Source: Streptomyces sulphureus DSM 40104 (GTDB lineage: Bacteria; Actinomycetota; Actinomycetes; Streptomycetales; Streptomycetaceae). Taken from it: a stretch of 64,000 bases of DNA. The notes under the pieces are model-generated. The model was not told the origin of the DNA. It did not search any database and saw nothing but the letters and a program-made list of their open reading frames with translations. Shown in pieces: positions 24,501 through 33,281 of this stretch (within the stretch, counting starts at the first letter, position 1; the number at the start of each line of letters is the position of its first letter). The stretch lies in NCBI RefSeq assembly GCF_000381025.1, contig NZ_KB905821.1, forward strand, positions 124,001 to 188,000, given 5' to 3'. Position numbers and translations under genes: made by a program.

Positions 24501-26198
24501 TTGAGCGAGGATGTAGTCGTCACCGCGCAAGGAAGTCTGCAGGGGACCTGGGAAGACGGGGTCCGGGTTTTTCGCGGGGTTCCCTTCGCGGCTGCTCCGG
24601 TGGGACCACTGCGGTTCCGCTCGCCCCAACCCGCACCGAGTTGGCGAGGAGTCCGTTCAGCGGTCACGCCCGGGCCGGCGTCATACCAGTTCAACGGCAC
24701 CAACGAGGAGACCGTCAGCCGTCTCATCGCCGAGATCGATCCCGGTGTCCCCGGGATCATGGCGTGGCCGTCCTATACGAACAGCACCTACCGTCACGAC
24801 CACGCTGCCGAGGACTGCCTCTATCTCGACATCTGGGTCCCCGAGACGTCTGCCGACCTTTCAGACCTGCCCGTCTACGTCTATTACCACGGTGGCGCGA
24901 ATGCGGTCAGCTCCGGATCATTCGCCCTGGAGCGGGGGGCCACCCTCGCCCGCACACAGCAGGTCATCGTCGTGCGCCCCAACTATCGACTCGGGGCACT
25001 GGGTTGGGTGCACTTCGGGCTGATCAGCAACGCTCTCTCCGAAGCAGTCAACCTGGGCTTGCAGGACCAGGTCGCCGCGCTGCGCTGGGTACACGAGAAC
25101 ATCAGCGTGTTCGGCGGTGACCCCGACAACATCACGATCGGCGGCGAGTCGGCCGGCGGGACCGCCGTCTCGCACCTGCTGACCCTGCCTTCGGCCCGCG
25201 GCCTGTTTCGTCGAGCGGTGATCCAGTCGTTGTCGCCGTTCAACCTGTGGTGCACTCAACAACGGCCCGAGGCCGAAAGCGTTGCCCGCCGCTACCTCGA
25301 TCTGCTCGGCCTGGACGATGCTGCCGCACTGGCTGAGGTCGATCCCGACCGACTGCTCGCGGTCCAAAACGTCCTGACACGCTGGTTCCCACCGGATGCG
25401 CCAGTGGCATGGCGCCCCCTCGGCGGTGTCGTCGATGGCAACTGGATTCCGCAAACGCCGGCCCGACACCTCGCAGAAGACTCCCTCGATCTCGGTGAGG
25501 TAGAAGTCGTCATCGGGTTTGCGAAGGACGAGTGGCTGTTCTTTCGCGGCCATTCCGACACCGTGCGCAACGGCACTCGCGACGACGTCCTTTCCGTGCT
25601 CACCCAGATCTTCGGCGATCATGCAGCGGGGGTGTATCACTCCTATCAGGATCTCTATCCTGACCACACCGATCCAGGACGAATCCTGTCCGACATCATG
25701 TCCTTCGCGTTCTTCAAGTTCTCTTCGTTGCGCATCGCGAAAAACATGGAGTCACAGAATATCCAGGTGCGGGCCTTCCAGTTCTCCTACGAACTTCCGG
25801 GACTCGACGCCTCTTTGCACGCGGTGCACACCGGGGACATCCCCTTCCTGTTCGGCAACCACACCGAGAAAGACCTGGCGTGGTGGCCCGCCTTCGACGG
25901 CATCGACCGCGACGACCTCACTCGCGTTTCCACCGCGGCCATGGACCTCTACGGTGCCTTCATCCGCGGAGAAGACCCCGGACCGACCTGGCCGCGATTC
26001 GGCGCCGAACGACGCAACAATGTGCTCTGGCTCGGCCACGCCATCGAGCCCCGCCCAGACCTCCTGCAGGGCGACCTCGACACCTTCACCACTCACGGTA
26101 TCCCTGACGTGACGACCCTCGAAAACATCCTGACCAGAAATGTCCGGTCACGGCTCGCTACCGCTGCCACCGAATCAACAGGAGGAATCGACGCCTGA
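24501..26198 (+). CDS. Type-B carboxylesterase
   Basis: This 565-residue esterase has the N-terminal GxxRxFRGVPFAAAP segment, the EDCLYLDIWVP motif with its conserved Cys, the oxyanion-hole VYYHGGA and the nucleophile elbow GGESAGG with Ser217. It later has the acid/base residues of the cholinesterase-like family (FAKDEW, DASLHAVHTGDIPFLF). No signal peptide is present, so it is cytosolic. The TTG at 24501 was chosen because AGAGGAG lies just upstream and the protein then begins right at the domain. It is transcribed from the presumed TetR-controlled promoter and probably releases an alcohol or acid that the downstream RidA and divergent hydrolases process. Confidence 0.88.
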   Translation: MSEDVVVTAQGSLQGTWEDGVRVFRGVPFAAAPVGPLRFRSPQPAPSWRGVRSAVTPGPASYQFNGTNEETVSRLIAEIDPGVPGIMAWPSYTNSTYRHDHAAEDCLYLDIWVPETSADLSDLPVYVYYHGGANAVSSGSFALERGATLARTQQVIVVRPNYRLGALGWVHFGLISNALSEAVNLGLQDQVAALRWVHENISVFGGDPDNITIGGESAGGTAVSHLLTLPSARGLFRRAVIQSLSPFNLWCTQQRPEAESVARRYLDLLGLDDAAALAEVDPDRLLAVQNVLTRWFPPDAPVAWRPLGGVVDGNWIPQTPARHLAEDSLDLGEVEVVIGFAKDEWLFFRGHSDTVRNGTRDDVLSVLTQIFGDHAAGVYHSYQDLYPDHTDPGRILSDIMSFAFFKFSSLRIAKNMESQNIQVRAFQFSYELPGLDASLHAVHTGDIPFLFGNHTEKDLAWWPAFDGIDRDDLTRVSTAAMDLYGAFIRGEDPGPTWPRFGAERRNNVLWLGHAIEPRPDLLQGDLDTFTTHGIPDVTTLENILTRNVRSRLATAATESTGGIDA

Positions 26199-26304
26199 TC
26201 ACCGCTCCAGGTGACGTGTAACTCGCGCCTGCCTCGACCGCACGTCTCTCACAAGTTGCGCCCGCACCACATCGATGCACCGCCCGGCTACCGTTCAAGG
26301 GAAT

Positions 26305-26724
26305 ATGATGACGCTTCTTCGCAGACTGTGGCCCCACGATGTCTACGTTCGGCGTATGCCCGACACTGGCGTGGCCAGCTATGCACAAGTCGTCACGACC
26401 GAAGGCGCGAAACAGCACATACACATTGCGGGAACCCTTCCGTTCGACATCAACCACAATCTGATCGGCGTCGACGACATGACTACGCAGGTCCGCTGTG
26501 TGTTGGCAAACATCGACAGCAGCCTGAGGGAAGTCGGCGCGACCCGCACGAACGTCGCCCGCACCAAGACGTACGTCACTGACGCGGAGACATACTTGCG
26601 CTCAGGCCACGACGAATACCTGCACTTTTTCGAAGGAAATCTTCCTGCCTCGACAACAGTCGTCGTCGCCGGCCTCATGCATCCGCAAGCACTCGTGGAG
26701 ATCGAAGCCTACGCCGTGATGTGA
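26305..26724 (+). CDS. RidA/YjgF-family protein
   Basis: This 139-residue protein has the YjgF/RidA fold pattern. VVTTEGAKQHIHIAGTLPFD precedes the usual QVRCVLANIDSSLREVGATRTNVARTKTYVTD helix region, and the C-terminus carries PASTTVVVAGLMHPQALVEIEAYAVM with the EIEA strand. Members hydrolyse reactive enamines/imines or act in aromatic catabolism. The start is ATG 26305 or 26308 after AAGGGA. It lies 106 bp after the esterase and is probably co-transcribed. AT-richer third positions than the surrounding genes support recent transfer of this cassette. Confidence 0.85.
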   Translation: MMTLLRRLWPHDVYVRRMPDTGVASYAQVVTTEGAKQHIHIAGTLPFDINHNLIGVDDMTTQVRCVLANIDSSLREVGATRTNVARTKTYVTDAETYLRSGHDEYLHFFEGNLPASTTVVVAGLMHPQALVEIEAYAVM

Positions 26725-26880
26725 CACCTCCTGAGCCCTGCCGGGATGACACAGGGCACCGACGGCCGCAGCCGCATCCTCGCGCTCTTCGGTCCTCGCC
26801 AGGGACTCGTGGCTGTTCCGGCTGCCTGCGTCCGCTGGCGCGAGGCGCGACGAGCAGTGGTCTCCCCGTCGACCTCGGTG

Positions 26881-26932
26881 TCCTCCAGGCACTCTCACCT
26901 GCGAAAGCACGCGGGGGAGAGTGCCTGGAGGA
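26881..26932. terminator. Large stem-loop downstream of RidA
   Basis: A perfect 16-bp inverted repeat (TCCTCCAGGCACTCTC at 26881-26896 with its complement at 26917-26932) is separated by 20 nt. It lies 157 bp after the RidA stop and 154 bp before the GntR start, in a 361-bp gap with no gene. A terminator is likeliest. A regulatory hairpin or footprint of an excised element is possible. Confidence 0.55.
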
Positions 26933-27085
26933 GCTCGGCCGTTCCGCCGCGCGTCCCGAAGCCGCCGGCGCACGGTGATCGAGGCAGCAGCCATCACGCT
27001 GCCAACGCAGCAAACATGGGATGTTAGGATCTGCCTACGGTCGGCGCATCGACCGCGACTGCTCGGGCCACAAAGGGAGTCGGAC

Positions 27086-27811
27086 ATGCCGCTGCGGAGT
27101 ACCGCGCGCACCAGCCTCGTGGAGGCCGTCATCGAACAGATCGAGGCACTCATCGCCGAGGGGGAATGGCCTGTCGGTGCCAAGGTCCCGCCGGAGCCCG
27201 TCCTCGTGGAGGAGTTGGGGGTCGGCAGGAACACCGTGCGCGAGGCGGTGCGCGCCCTGACGCACACGGGAATGCTGGAGCCCCGCCCCGGCGACGGCAC
27301 GTACGTGAGGGCTGACAGCGGATTCGGTGCCGCCGTCCAGCGCCGGCTGCATCGCAGTACCGCGCTGGAGGCGTACGAGGTACGTGCCAGTTTGGAGCGG
27401 GACGCGGCCCGCTACGCCGCTCAGCGACGCACCGCCGAGGACGTTGCCGCGCTGCGCGCCGCTCTGACGGTGCGGGACGACGCATGGGATGCCGCCGGAG
27501 ACAACTCGGCCTTCGTCGAGGCCGACATGGCCTTCCACCAGGCAGTGGCCGCTGCGGGTGGCAATTCCGTACTCGCGGAGCTCTACGACCAGTTCAGCGA
27601 CTCGCTGCGCACGACCCTGCGTTCCGTCACCAGCGCCCCGCTGCCGGACACGGTGCGGAGGCAGGTGGCCGAGCACACGGCCATCGTCGACGCGATCGAG
27701 GCCCGGGACCCGGCAGCCGCCGAAGCAGCCGCGCTCGCGCACCTGTCGGCGGCCATGGAGGCCCTGCGGGAACTCGAAGCCGCCGACATCAGAACCCAGC
27801 AAGGAAAGTAA
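27086..27811 (+). CDS. GntR-family (FadR subgroup) regulator
   Basis: This 241-residue regulator has the winged HTH (AVIEQIEALIAEGEWPVGAKVPPEPVLVEELGVGRNTVREAVRALTHTGML) and then an all-helical FCD effector domain with metal-binding-type residues (D/H in FVEADMAFHQAV, and AEHTAIVDAIEARD). The ATG at 27086 follows AAGGGAG. The stop TAA at 27809-27811 directly abuts the start of the MFS gene, so the two form an operon, and the regulator most likely senses the substrate of that transporter. Confidence 0.9.
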   Translation: MPLRSTARTSLVEAVIEQIEALIAEGEWPVGAKVPPEPVLVEELGVGRNTVREAVRALTHTGMLEPRPGDGTYVRADSGFGAAVQRRLHRSTALEAYEVRASLERDAARYAAQRRTAEDVAALRAALTVRDDAWDAAGDNSAFVEADMAFHQAVAAAGGNSVLAELYDQFSDSLRTTLRSVTSAPLPDTVRRQVAEHTAIVDAIEARDPAAAEAAALAHLSAAMEALRELEAADIRTQQGK

Positions 27812-29110
27812 ATGAACGACACCACCGAGTCGGACGCTGCGACAGGTCCGGCCACCGTGGACGCCAGCCCTGTGGGCCGGCACCCTGCGCACGAGGCACC
27901 GAAAACGGCGGTCGCCCGTAGGAGCGGGCTGCTCGTCGCCGGCATCGTGCTGCTCGCGCTGAACCTGCGTCCCGCACTGGTCGCGGTCTCGCCGCTGGCC
28001 CCCTCGATCGGGGAGAGCAGCGGAATGTCCTCCGCAGCGATCAGCCTCCTCACGTCGCTGCCGCTGCTCTGCTTCGGGCTGCTGGCGCCGATCTCTCCAC
28101 GCCTCGGCCGCCGACTCGGCATGGAGAGCGCTCTGCTCGTCGCCATGGCCTTGGTCGTCGTGGGCACGCTCGTACGTCTCGTGCCCAGCTCGATCGCACT
28201 GTTCGGCGGCACCGTGGTCATCGGTGCGGGTATCGCTGTCGGGAACGTCCTGCTGCCGGGGCTGATCAAGCGGGACTTTCCGCACCGCGTCGGCCCGATG
28301 ATGGGCGTCTTCTCGATGACGCTCTTCACCGGCGCCGCCTCAGCGGCCGGGCTCAGCGTGCCCGTCCAACAGGCTTCCGGTGCGGACTGGCGGGTGGTGC
28401 TGGCCGGTTGGGGCGTCCTCGCGCTCGTCGCCGGCCTGGTCTGGCTGCCGCAGCTCCGGAACCGCACACGCGTCTCCGCACGCGAGGTGCGGGAAGCCTC
28501 CCACCCGGTGAAGGGCCTGTGGCGGCAGTCGCTCGCCTGGCAAGTGGCGGCCTTCATGGGGTTGCAGTCGCTCACCTACTACGCAGCCACCGCCTGGCTG
28601 CCGGCCATGTTGGAAAGCGCCGGCATGAGCAGCGGAAGCGCCGGCTGGATGCTGTCCTTCTCCTCCTTGTTGGGCATTGCGGGTTCCTTCTTCGCTCCCG
28701 TCTTCGCGGAGCGTCGCATGCGGCCTGCGATGGTCACCGTCCTGTCGACGGCGCTGTGCGCAGGGGGACTCATCGGCATGCTCGTCATGCCGGTTGGTCT
28801 GGCGTACCTGTGGATGGTGCTGCTCGGGCTCGGTCAGGGCGGGGCGATCAGCCTGGCGCTGCTGTTCATCGTCCAGCGCGCCCCGGACGCGCGGCATGCC
28901 GCCCAACTGTCCAGCATGGCCCAGGGGTTCGGCTACGTTCTCGCCGCCACCGGTCCGGTGGCTCTGGGGGCGCTCCACGACGTGTCGGGCAACTGGACGT
29001 TGCCGTTGGGTGTTCTGTCGGCGATGCTGGCGCCGCAGCTCCTGTTCGGCATGGGCGCCGCCCGGAACCGGCATGTGACGGAAGACGCCTCACTCGCCGG
29101 GCGCAAATGA
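27812..29110 (+). CDS. CynX/NimT-type MFS transporter
   Basis: This 432-residue protein with twelve predicted segments has an N-terminal LNLRPALVAVSPLAPSI start, the signature of the CynX/NimT cyanate/nitroimidazole transporter group, and LGRRLGMES in the motif A loop. The ATG sits immediately after the GntR stop with AAGGAAAG upstream. Substrates of this group range from cyanate to small acids and drugs, so export or import is open. Regulation by the adjacent GntR protein is likely. Confidence 0.88.
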   Translation: MNDTTESDAATGPATVDASPVGRHPAHEAPKTAVARRSGLLVAGIVLLALNLRPALVAVSPLAPSIGESSGMSSAAISLLTSLPLLCFGLLAPISPRLGRRLGMESALLVAMALVVVGTLVRLVPSSIALFGGTVVIGAGIAVGNVLLPGLIKRDFPHRVGPMMGVFSMTLFTGAASAAGLSVPVQQASGADWRVVLAGWGVLALVAGLVWLPQLRNRTRVSAREVREASHPVKGLWRQSLAWQVAAFMGLQSLTYYAATAWLPAMLESAGMSSGSAGWMLSFSSLLGIAGSFFAPVFAERRMRPAMVTVLSTALCAGGLIGMLVMPVGLAYLWMVLLGLGQGGAISLALLFIVQRAPDARHAAQLSSMAQGFGYVLAATGPVALGALHDVSGNWTLPLGVLSAMLAPQLLFGMGAARNRHVTEDASLAGRK

Positions 29111-29699
29111 GTCCGGCGTCTTGCCGGACCCGGTAGTCGTCCCGCACGCAAGGCGTTCCTCTCGCCGCGGCGTCTCGCCAACGTCCGCGGGCGGCAGGCC
29201 GGTTGTGGGTACACCTGTCATCCGTCCCGTCGTGGACCGCGACGCAGTTCGGGAAGGGCGCTCTTGCTGGGCAGCCGCGGTGTCCACCGAAGCACGTTGA
29301 GCGGCTGCCCAATGCGTCGAATCATGCGGACCCGTGACAAGCGTGCGGTGGGTTCTCTCGGCACGCGTCCGACACCGGTCAGCGGGGTTCTCAGAGACTC
29401 GCCACATCACAAAGCCCCATGCACGCATAGCTGTTCGCGATGGAACGGCACGCACGGGCGTAGTCGGGTTTGCAGCCGCCGACGGTGCTTCCCCGGTCGC
29501 GAGGTGGGGCGTCCACGCGCTCCGGTGACCTCAGGCGTACGCGCGGGGCGTACCGGGCTGCGGCTTCGCACCGTGCCGCCGTCGGACGTCCGACGGCGGC
29601 AGCGGCCCGCTCAGGAGGGCGTCTTCGACCGACGCGGCCGGAGGCGGTCGCGGCCGGGGAGCGGCTGACGCATCCGGGGGCCTCGTCCGGCCGGCCCGC
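29111..29699. other. Non-coding stretch with gene debris
   Basis: No gene can be supported over about 590 bp. Frames here are short and off the usual codon bias. It continues into the oxidoreductase remnant at 29700-29834, so it may be decayed sequence of a former gene. Confidence 0.5.
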
Positions 29700-29834
29700 G
29701 GACGTTCGCACCCACGGCGACGGCGAGGAGCACATGCAGCTCCCGGACCCCGCCTCCTGCGCCGCCCGCACGAGGCCGAGCAGTTCGGAGAGCGGGAACT
29801 GTTCGTGCGACGCGTGGTAGCCGTGAACGGGCAT
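29700..29834 (-). pseudogene. N-terminal remnant of an LLM-class flavin-dependent oxidoreductase
   Basis: Starting at ATG 29834, the first 28 residues (VHGYHASHEQFPLSELLGLV then RAAQEAG) match the N-terminus of TIGR03885-like F420/FMN-dependent oxidoreductases. The following residues, CMCSSPSPWVR, look like a damaged CSDHFAPW motif. Beyond that the frame drifts into unrelated low-quality sequence. The rest of the gene (about 300 codons) is not present. This is a truncated or decayed gene. Confidence 0.55.
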
Positions 29835-30165
29835 GGCCGCCGACTCCCGGTACCGGAAGGGGCGTCCGTCTCAGCCCGATCCTGCGGCCCGCCGGGGTCC
29901 GCGCGGCGGTGGAGGCGTGTGGTGCTTCCCCGGCGCGGGGTCCTCTCATGGTGGGCGGGGAAGCGGCCGGTCGCATGTGCGGCCGGCGTCGGACGGTGCC
30001 TTCCCGGGGTCCGGGCGAGGCGCCCGGTGTCCCCGTGGGCAACGCCGGTGTCCTCACGGGCTGTTGACGGGCGAGGCCCGCCCGGCTCCGCCGACGCCCG
30101 TAAGAGCCCGGCGGCCGGAACCGCAACGGGTTCCGGCCGCCGGGCGCGGGGAGCGCGGTGGGACG
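29835..30165. other. Gap between oxidoreductase remnant and PanE-M20 gene
   Basis: No gene is seen in these 330 bp apart from the terminator at 30106-30145. Overlapping long frames here are shadows on the opposite strand of the catabolic operon. Confidence 0.5.
30106..30145 (-). terminator. Terminator of the PanE-M20/MHS operon
   Basis: A perfect 17-bp stem (30106-30122 with 30129-30145) with a 6-nt loop sits 20 bp beyond the minus-strand stop at 30166. It has no T-tract, as usual in this genus. Confidence 0.85.
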
Positions 30166-32400
30166 TCACGCTCCCTGGACGAAGGCCGCCAGTACCCCGG
30201 CGGCGAGAGCCGAGCGCTCCACCATGCCGCTGAGCGTGGTGTGCTCGTTGCGGGCGTGGGCGCCGCTGCCCAGGGCTCCGAGTCCGTCGAGGACCGGGAC
30301 GCCTGCCGCCTGGACGAAGTTGCCGTCGCTCGCGCCGCCGACCGCTGCCTCCCGCAGCTCGACGCCGAGTGGGGCGGCGCACTGGCGGGCGAGCTCGTAG
30401 AGGCGCTCGACGTCGGGGGTACGGGCGAAGACGGGCCGGTTCCAGCCGCCCGTCACGTCGACGGAGGTGCGCGAGTCCGCAGGGCGCAGCGCCGCCAACC
30501 CGGCGGCCACCCGCCGCTGTTCGTCCACCGAGGCGACGCGGACGTCGAGGTGTGCCTCGGCGGCGCCCGCGGTGACGTTGCTGCGGGTGCCGCCGTGGAC
30601 GACGCCGACGTTCACCGAGGTGCCGGCCGCCGTGTCGCCGAGTTCGCCGAGTCGGATGATCTGGTGCGCCGCCTCGACGACGGCGCTCGCGCCTGCGGTC
30701 GGGTCGAGCCCGGCGTGCGCCTCGCGGCCCGTCACGCGGAGGGTGAAGAGCCCGACGCCCTTGCGGGAGGTCTTGACGGCCCCGTCGGCGCTCGCCTCGA
30801 AGACGAGGGCGGCGCGGGCGTGCGCGGCCTCCGCGACGAGCGCCTCGCTGGAGTGCAGGCTGCCGGTCTCCTCGTCCCCGTTGAGCACCAACGTGACGGC
30901 GGGGCGCGGGAGTTCGAGCGCGTCGAGGGCGCGCAGCGCCCAGACCGCCTGCACCAGTCCTGCCTTCATGTCGAAGACGCCGGGTCCCGAGATCCGGTCG
31001 CCCTCCAGCGCGAAGGGCCACTCCGCGAGGGTGCCGAGCGGCCAGACGGTGTCGTAGTGGCAGAGCAGCAGGACGGGGCGCGGGTCGCCGTCCTCGGAAG
31101 CGGCGGGGCCCCGCGCGGGATACCTGCGGACGAGGATGTCGCCGGCGTCCGGCCGCTCCAGCAGCTCCTCCTCAGCGGGTTCGCCGAGCGAGGCGTCGAG
31201 CCACTCGCGCAGCCAGGCGAGGCATGCGGCGAGCGCCTCGGTGTCGTCGCTCGGGCTCTCGATGCGGGTGTAGGCGGCGAGGTCGGCGAGGAGCTCCTCG
31301 CGGTGCGCGTCGAGCCAGCCGTGGACGGAGCGCGCCTGCGCGTCGTCGAGGAGCGGTGCGGCGGGGAGGCGGGAAGGTCCTGTCGCCAACCGGTCGAGGA
31401 CGTCGAGGTGTTGCTCGGACATCAGCGACGGGTCGGACTCCAGCTTGCGCAGCCCCTCGACGACGGCCCGCAGCACGGGCGTCTCGACGCCGACCTCCTC
31501 GGCACGGGTGAAGACGGTGGCGTAGTGGGTGGTCACCTCGACCGGCCTGCGGCGCACGGCGAGGTCGCGCCAGATGCCGCTGCGGTCCTTGGGCATCGTC
31601 CGCAGCCAGGCGACGAGCCGGTCGGTGGCGCCTTCGCGGACCTCGGGCGCCGCGTCGCGGCGGAAGGCCGGCGCCTCGAAGGCGTCGAACGACTCCAGTC
31701 GCACTCCGAGGCGGTCGGCTACGTCGAAGACCTCGCGCGCGACGGCGTGCGCTGCGGTCCTGTGGCGGTCGAGGAGGTCGGCCATCGGGGCGTCGGCGAG
31801 CGCACTGGCGGCGAGCATCGCGCCGAACCCGGCCTTCGCCCACAGGAATCCCTCGACGTTGCCGCTCGCCTCGGCGGGGCCCTGGCCGCGCAGCGCGTCG
31901 ACGAGGCGCAGCACCCGTGCGTCGTCGGCGCCCTGCGGGGACCCGACGACGAGGGCTCCGGCACCGCCGTCCCTGATCACGCCGGGGTCCACGACGTCGG
32001 CGAAGATGTTGACGAAGGCCGGCACGGTGCGCCCGGCGCCGACGTGCCGTGCGATGTCCTCCTCGTTGAAGCCGTTCTGGAGCGAGACGACGTAGCCGTC
32101 GGCGGAGAGTCGCGGCGCTATCCACGCCATCGCCTCCTCCGTCGCCTGCGCCTTGACCGCCAACAGAACCTGGTCGAGCGGGAGTTCGGCGAGCTCCTCA
32201 GGGGTGCCCGCGGCAGCGAGGTGCGCGGTCTCGGTGGTGCCGTCGGGGCGGGTGACGGTGAGGCCGTGGGTGCGCATCGCCGCGGTGTGCGCCGCGTCGG
32301 CGTCGACGACGGTGACGGAGTGCCCGGCCCGGGCGAGGCGGTACGCGAGGGTGCCGCCGATGGCACCGCCTCCGACCACGGTGTAGGCGTCGCCGGTCAT
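30166..32400 (-). CDS. Fusion: ketopantoate-reductase-like (PanE/ApbA) + M20 metallopeptidase
   Basis: One uninterrupted 744-residue frame holds two domains. Residues 1 to about 325 form a 2-dehydropantoate-2-reductase-type protein (VVGGGAIGGTLAYRLARAGH Rossmann start, then VLLAVKAQATEEA and the long C-terminal helical domain). From about 360 to the end is a CPG2-type M20 amidohydrolase with metal-binding LLCHYDTVWP, GPGVFDMKAG, NGDEETGS, FEASADGAV and the final RNEHTT. Both halves look intact. The ATG at 32400 overlaps the SDR stop (ATGA). The two activities are normally separate genes. Fusion suggests successive steps, such as reduction of a 2-keto compound and hydrolysis of an N-acyl amino acid, in one catabolic route. 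An assembly error that removed a stop is the alternative. Confidence 0.8.
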   Translation of the reverse strand: MTGDAYTVVGGGAIGGTLAYRLARAGHSVTVVDADAAHTAAMRTHGLTVTRPDGTTETAHLAAAGTPEELAELPLDQVLLAVKAQATEEAMAWIAPRLSADGYVVSLQNGFNEEDIARHVGAGRTVPAFVNIFADVVDPGVIRDGGAGALVVGSPQGADDARVLRLVDALRGQGPAEASGNVEGFLWAKAGFGAMLAASALADAPMADLLDRHRTAAHAVAREVFDVADRLGVRLESFDAFEAPAFRRDAAPEVREGATDRLVAWLRTMPKDRSGIWRDLAVRRRPVEVTTHYATVFTRAEEVGVETPVLRAVVEGLRKLESDPSLMSEQHLDVLDRLATGPSRLPAAPLLDDAQARSVHGWLDAHREELLADLAAYTRIESPSDDTEALAACLAWLREWLDASLGEPAEEELLERPDAGDILVRRYPARGPAASEDGDPRPVLLLCHYDTVWPLGTLAEWPFALEGDRISGPGVFDMKAGLVQAVWALRALDALELPRPAVTLVLNGDEETGSLHSSEALVAEAAHARAALVFEASADGAVKTSRKGVGLFTLRVTGREAHAGLDPTAGASAVVEAAHQIIRLGELGDTAAGTSVNVGVVHGGTRSNVTAGAAEAHLDVRVASVDEQRRVAAGLAALRPADSRTSVDVTGGWNRPVFARTPDVERLYELARQCAAPLGVELREAAVGGASDGNFVQAAGVPVLDGLGALGSGAHARNEHTTLSGMVERSALAAGVLAAFVQGA

Positions 32401-33281
32401 GCGGGGGTTCCTTTCGTCGTGCGGGGTTCGGGGGCGGCGTCCTCGGGTGGGGTGCCGTCCGCCGCGTGTGCCGTCGGACGCGGTGGCCACAGGCGCGGGA
32501 GGCCGCCGGCGCCGGTGGCTGAACCGCCGTCGACGCGGAGCACCTCGCCGGTGATCCACGCGGCGTCTGAGCCCGCGATCCACCGCACCGCCCGCGCGAC
32601 GTCGGCCGGCGTCCCGGCCCGGCCGAGCGGGTTGACGGAGACGGCCTCCGCGTACTCGGGGGCCACCGGGTTCACTTCGCTCGCCACCGGCACGAAGCCG
32701 GGGCTGACGGCGTTGACGCGGATGCCGTGCGGGCCGAGTTCGAGGGCTGCGGCACGCGTCGCCATCTCCAGGGCCGCCTTCGACGTGGCGTACGGGCCGC
32801 CGCCCGGCCGGGCGCGGAGCGCGGCGCCGGAGGAGATGTTGACGACGGACGCCGGGCGGCCGGCCGCCACCGCGCGCCGGCCGAGTTCGGCGGTGGCGAG
32901 CACGGGGGCGCGGGTGTTGAGCGCCTGGAGCGCGTCCCAGGACTCGGCGGTGACGTCGAGCATGTCGGTCGACGGGTACCGGCCGGCGGCGTTGACGAGC
33001 ACGTCGACGGGGCCGTGGGCTTCCCAGGCCGCACGCACCGCGGCGGCGGGCCCGTCCGCCGACGCGAGGTCGGCGGCGTGCACCTCGACCGTGCAGGGGG
33101 CGCCGCTCTCGGCGGCGACGGCGCGGACCGTCTCCGCCGCCTCGTCGAGCCGCTCGGGCGCGACGTCGACGAGGGTGAGGACGTCGCCCGCGCCGGCCGG
33201 GTGCGCGGCGAACTCGCGTGCCACGGCGGCCCCGATGCCGCCGGCTGCGCCGGTGACCAGGGTGTGGCGGATCGCGTCCAT
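32397..33281 (-). CDS. SDR-family oxidoreductase (classical)
   Basis: This 294-residue classical short-chain dehydrogenase has TGAAGGIGAAVA (cofactor motif), NAAG, the catalytic Ser in VVNISSG and YATSK. A C-terminal 30-residue disordered tail (PPRPTAHAADGTPPEDAAPEP...) goes beyond the usual family length. It overlaps the genes on both sides (ATGA with the fusion gene, 1 bp with the MHS gene). Likely an NAD(P)-dependent alcohol or keto reductase of the catabolic operon. Confidence 0.88.
   Translation of the reverse strand: MDAIRHTLVTGAAGGIGAAVAREFAAHPAGAGDVLTLVDVAPERLDEAAETVRAVAAESGAPCTVEVHAADLASADGPAAAVRAAWEAHGPVDVLVNAAGRYPSTDMLDVTAESWDALQALNTRAPVLATAELGRRAVAAGRPASVVNISSGAALRARPGGGPYATSKAALEMATRAAALELGPHGIRVNAVSPGFVPVASEVNPVAPEYAEAVSVNPLGRAGTPADVARAVRWIAGSDAAWITGEVLRVDGGSATGAGGLPRLWPPRPTAHAADGTPPEDAAPEPRTTKGTPA

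Noticed and set aside
27000..27085. GntR operator upstream of the GntR-MFS operon
   Set aside because: The short partial inverted repeats there are too weak to support an operator call.
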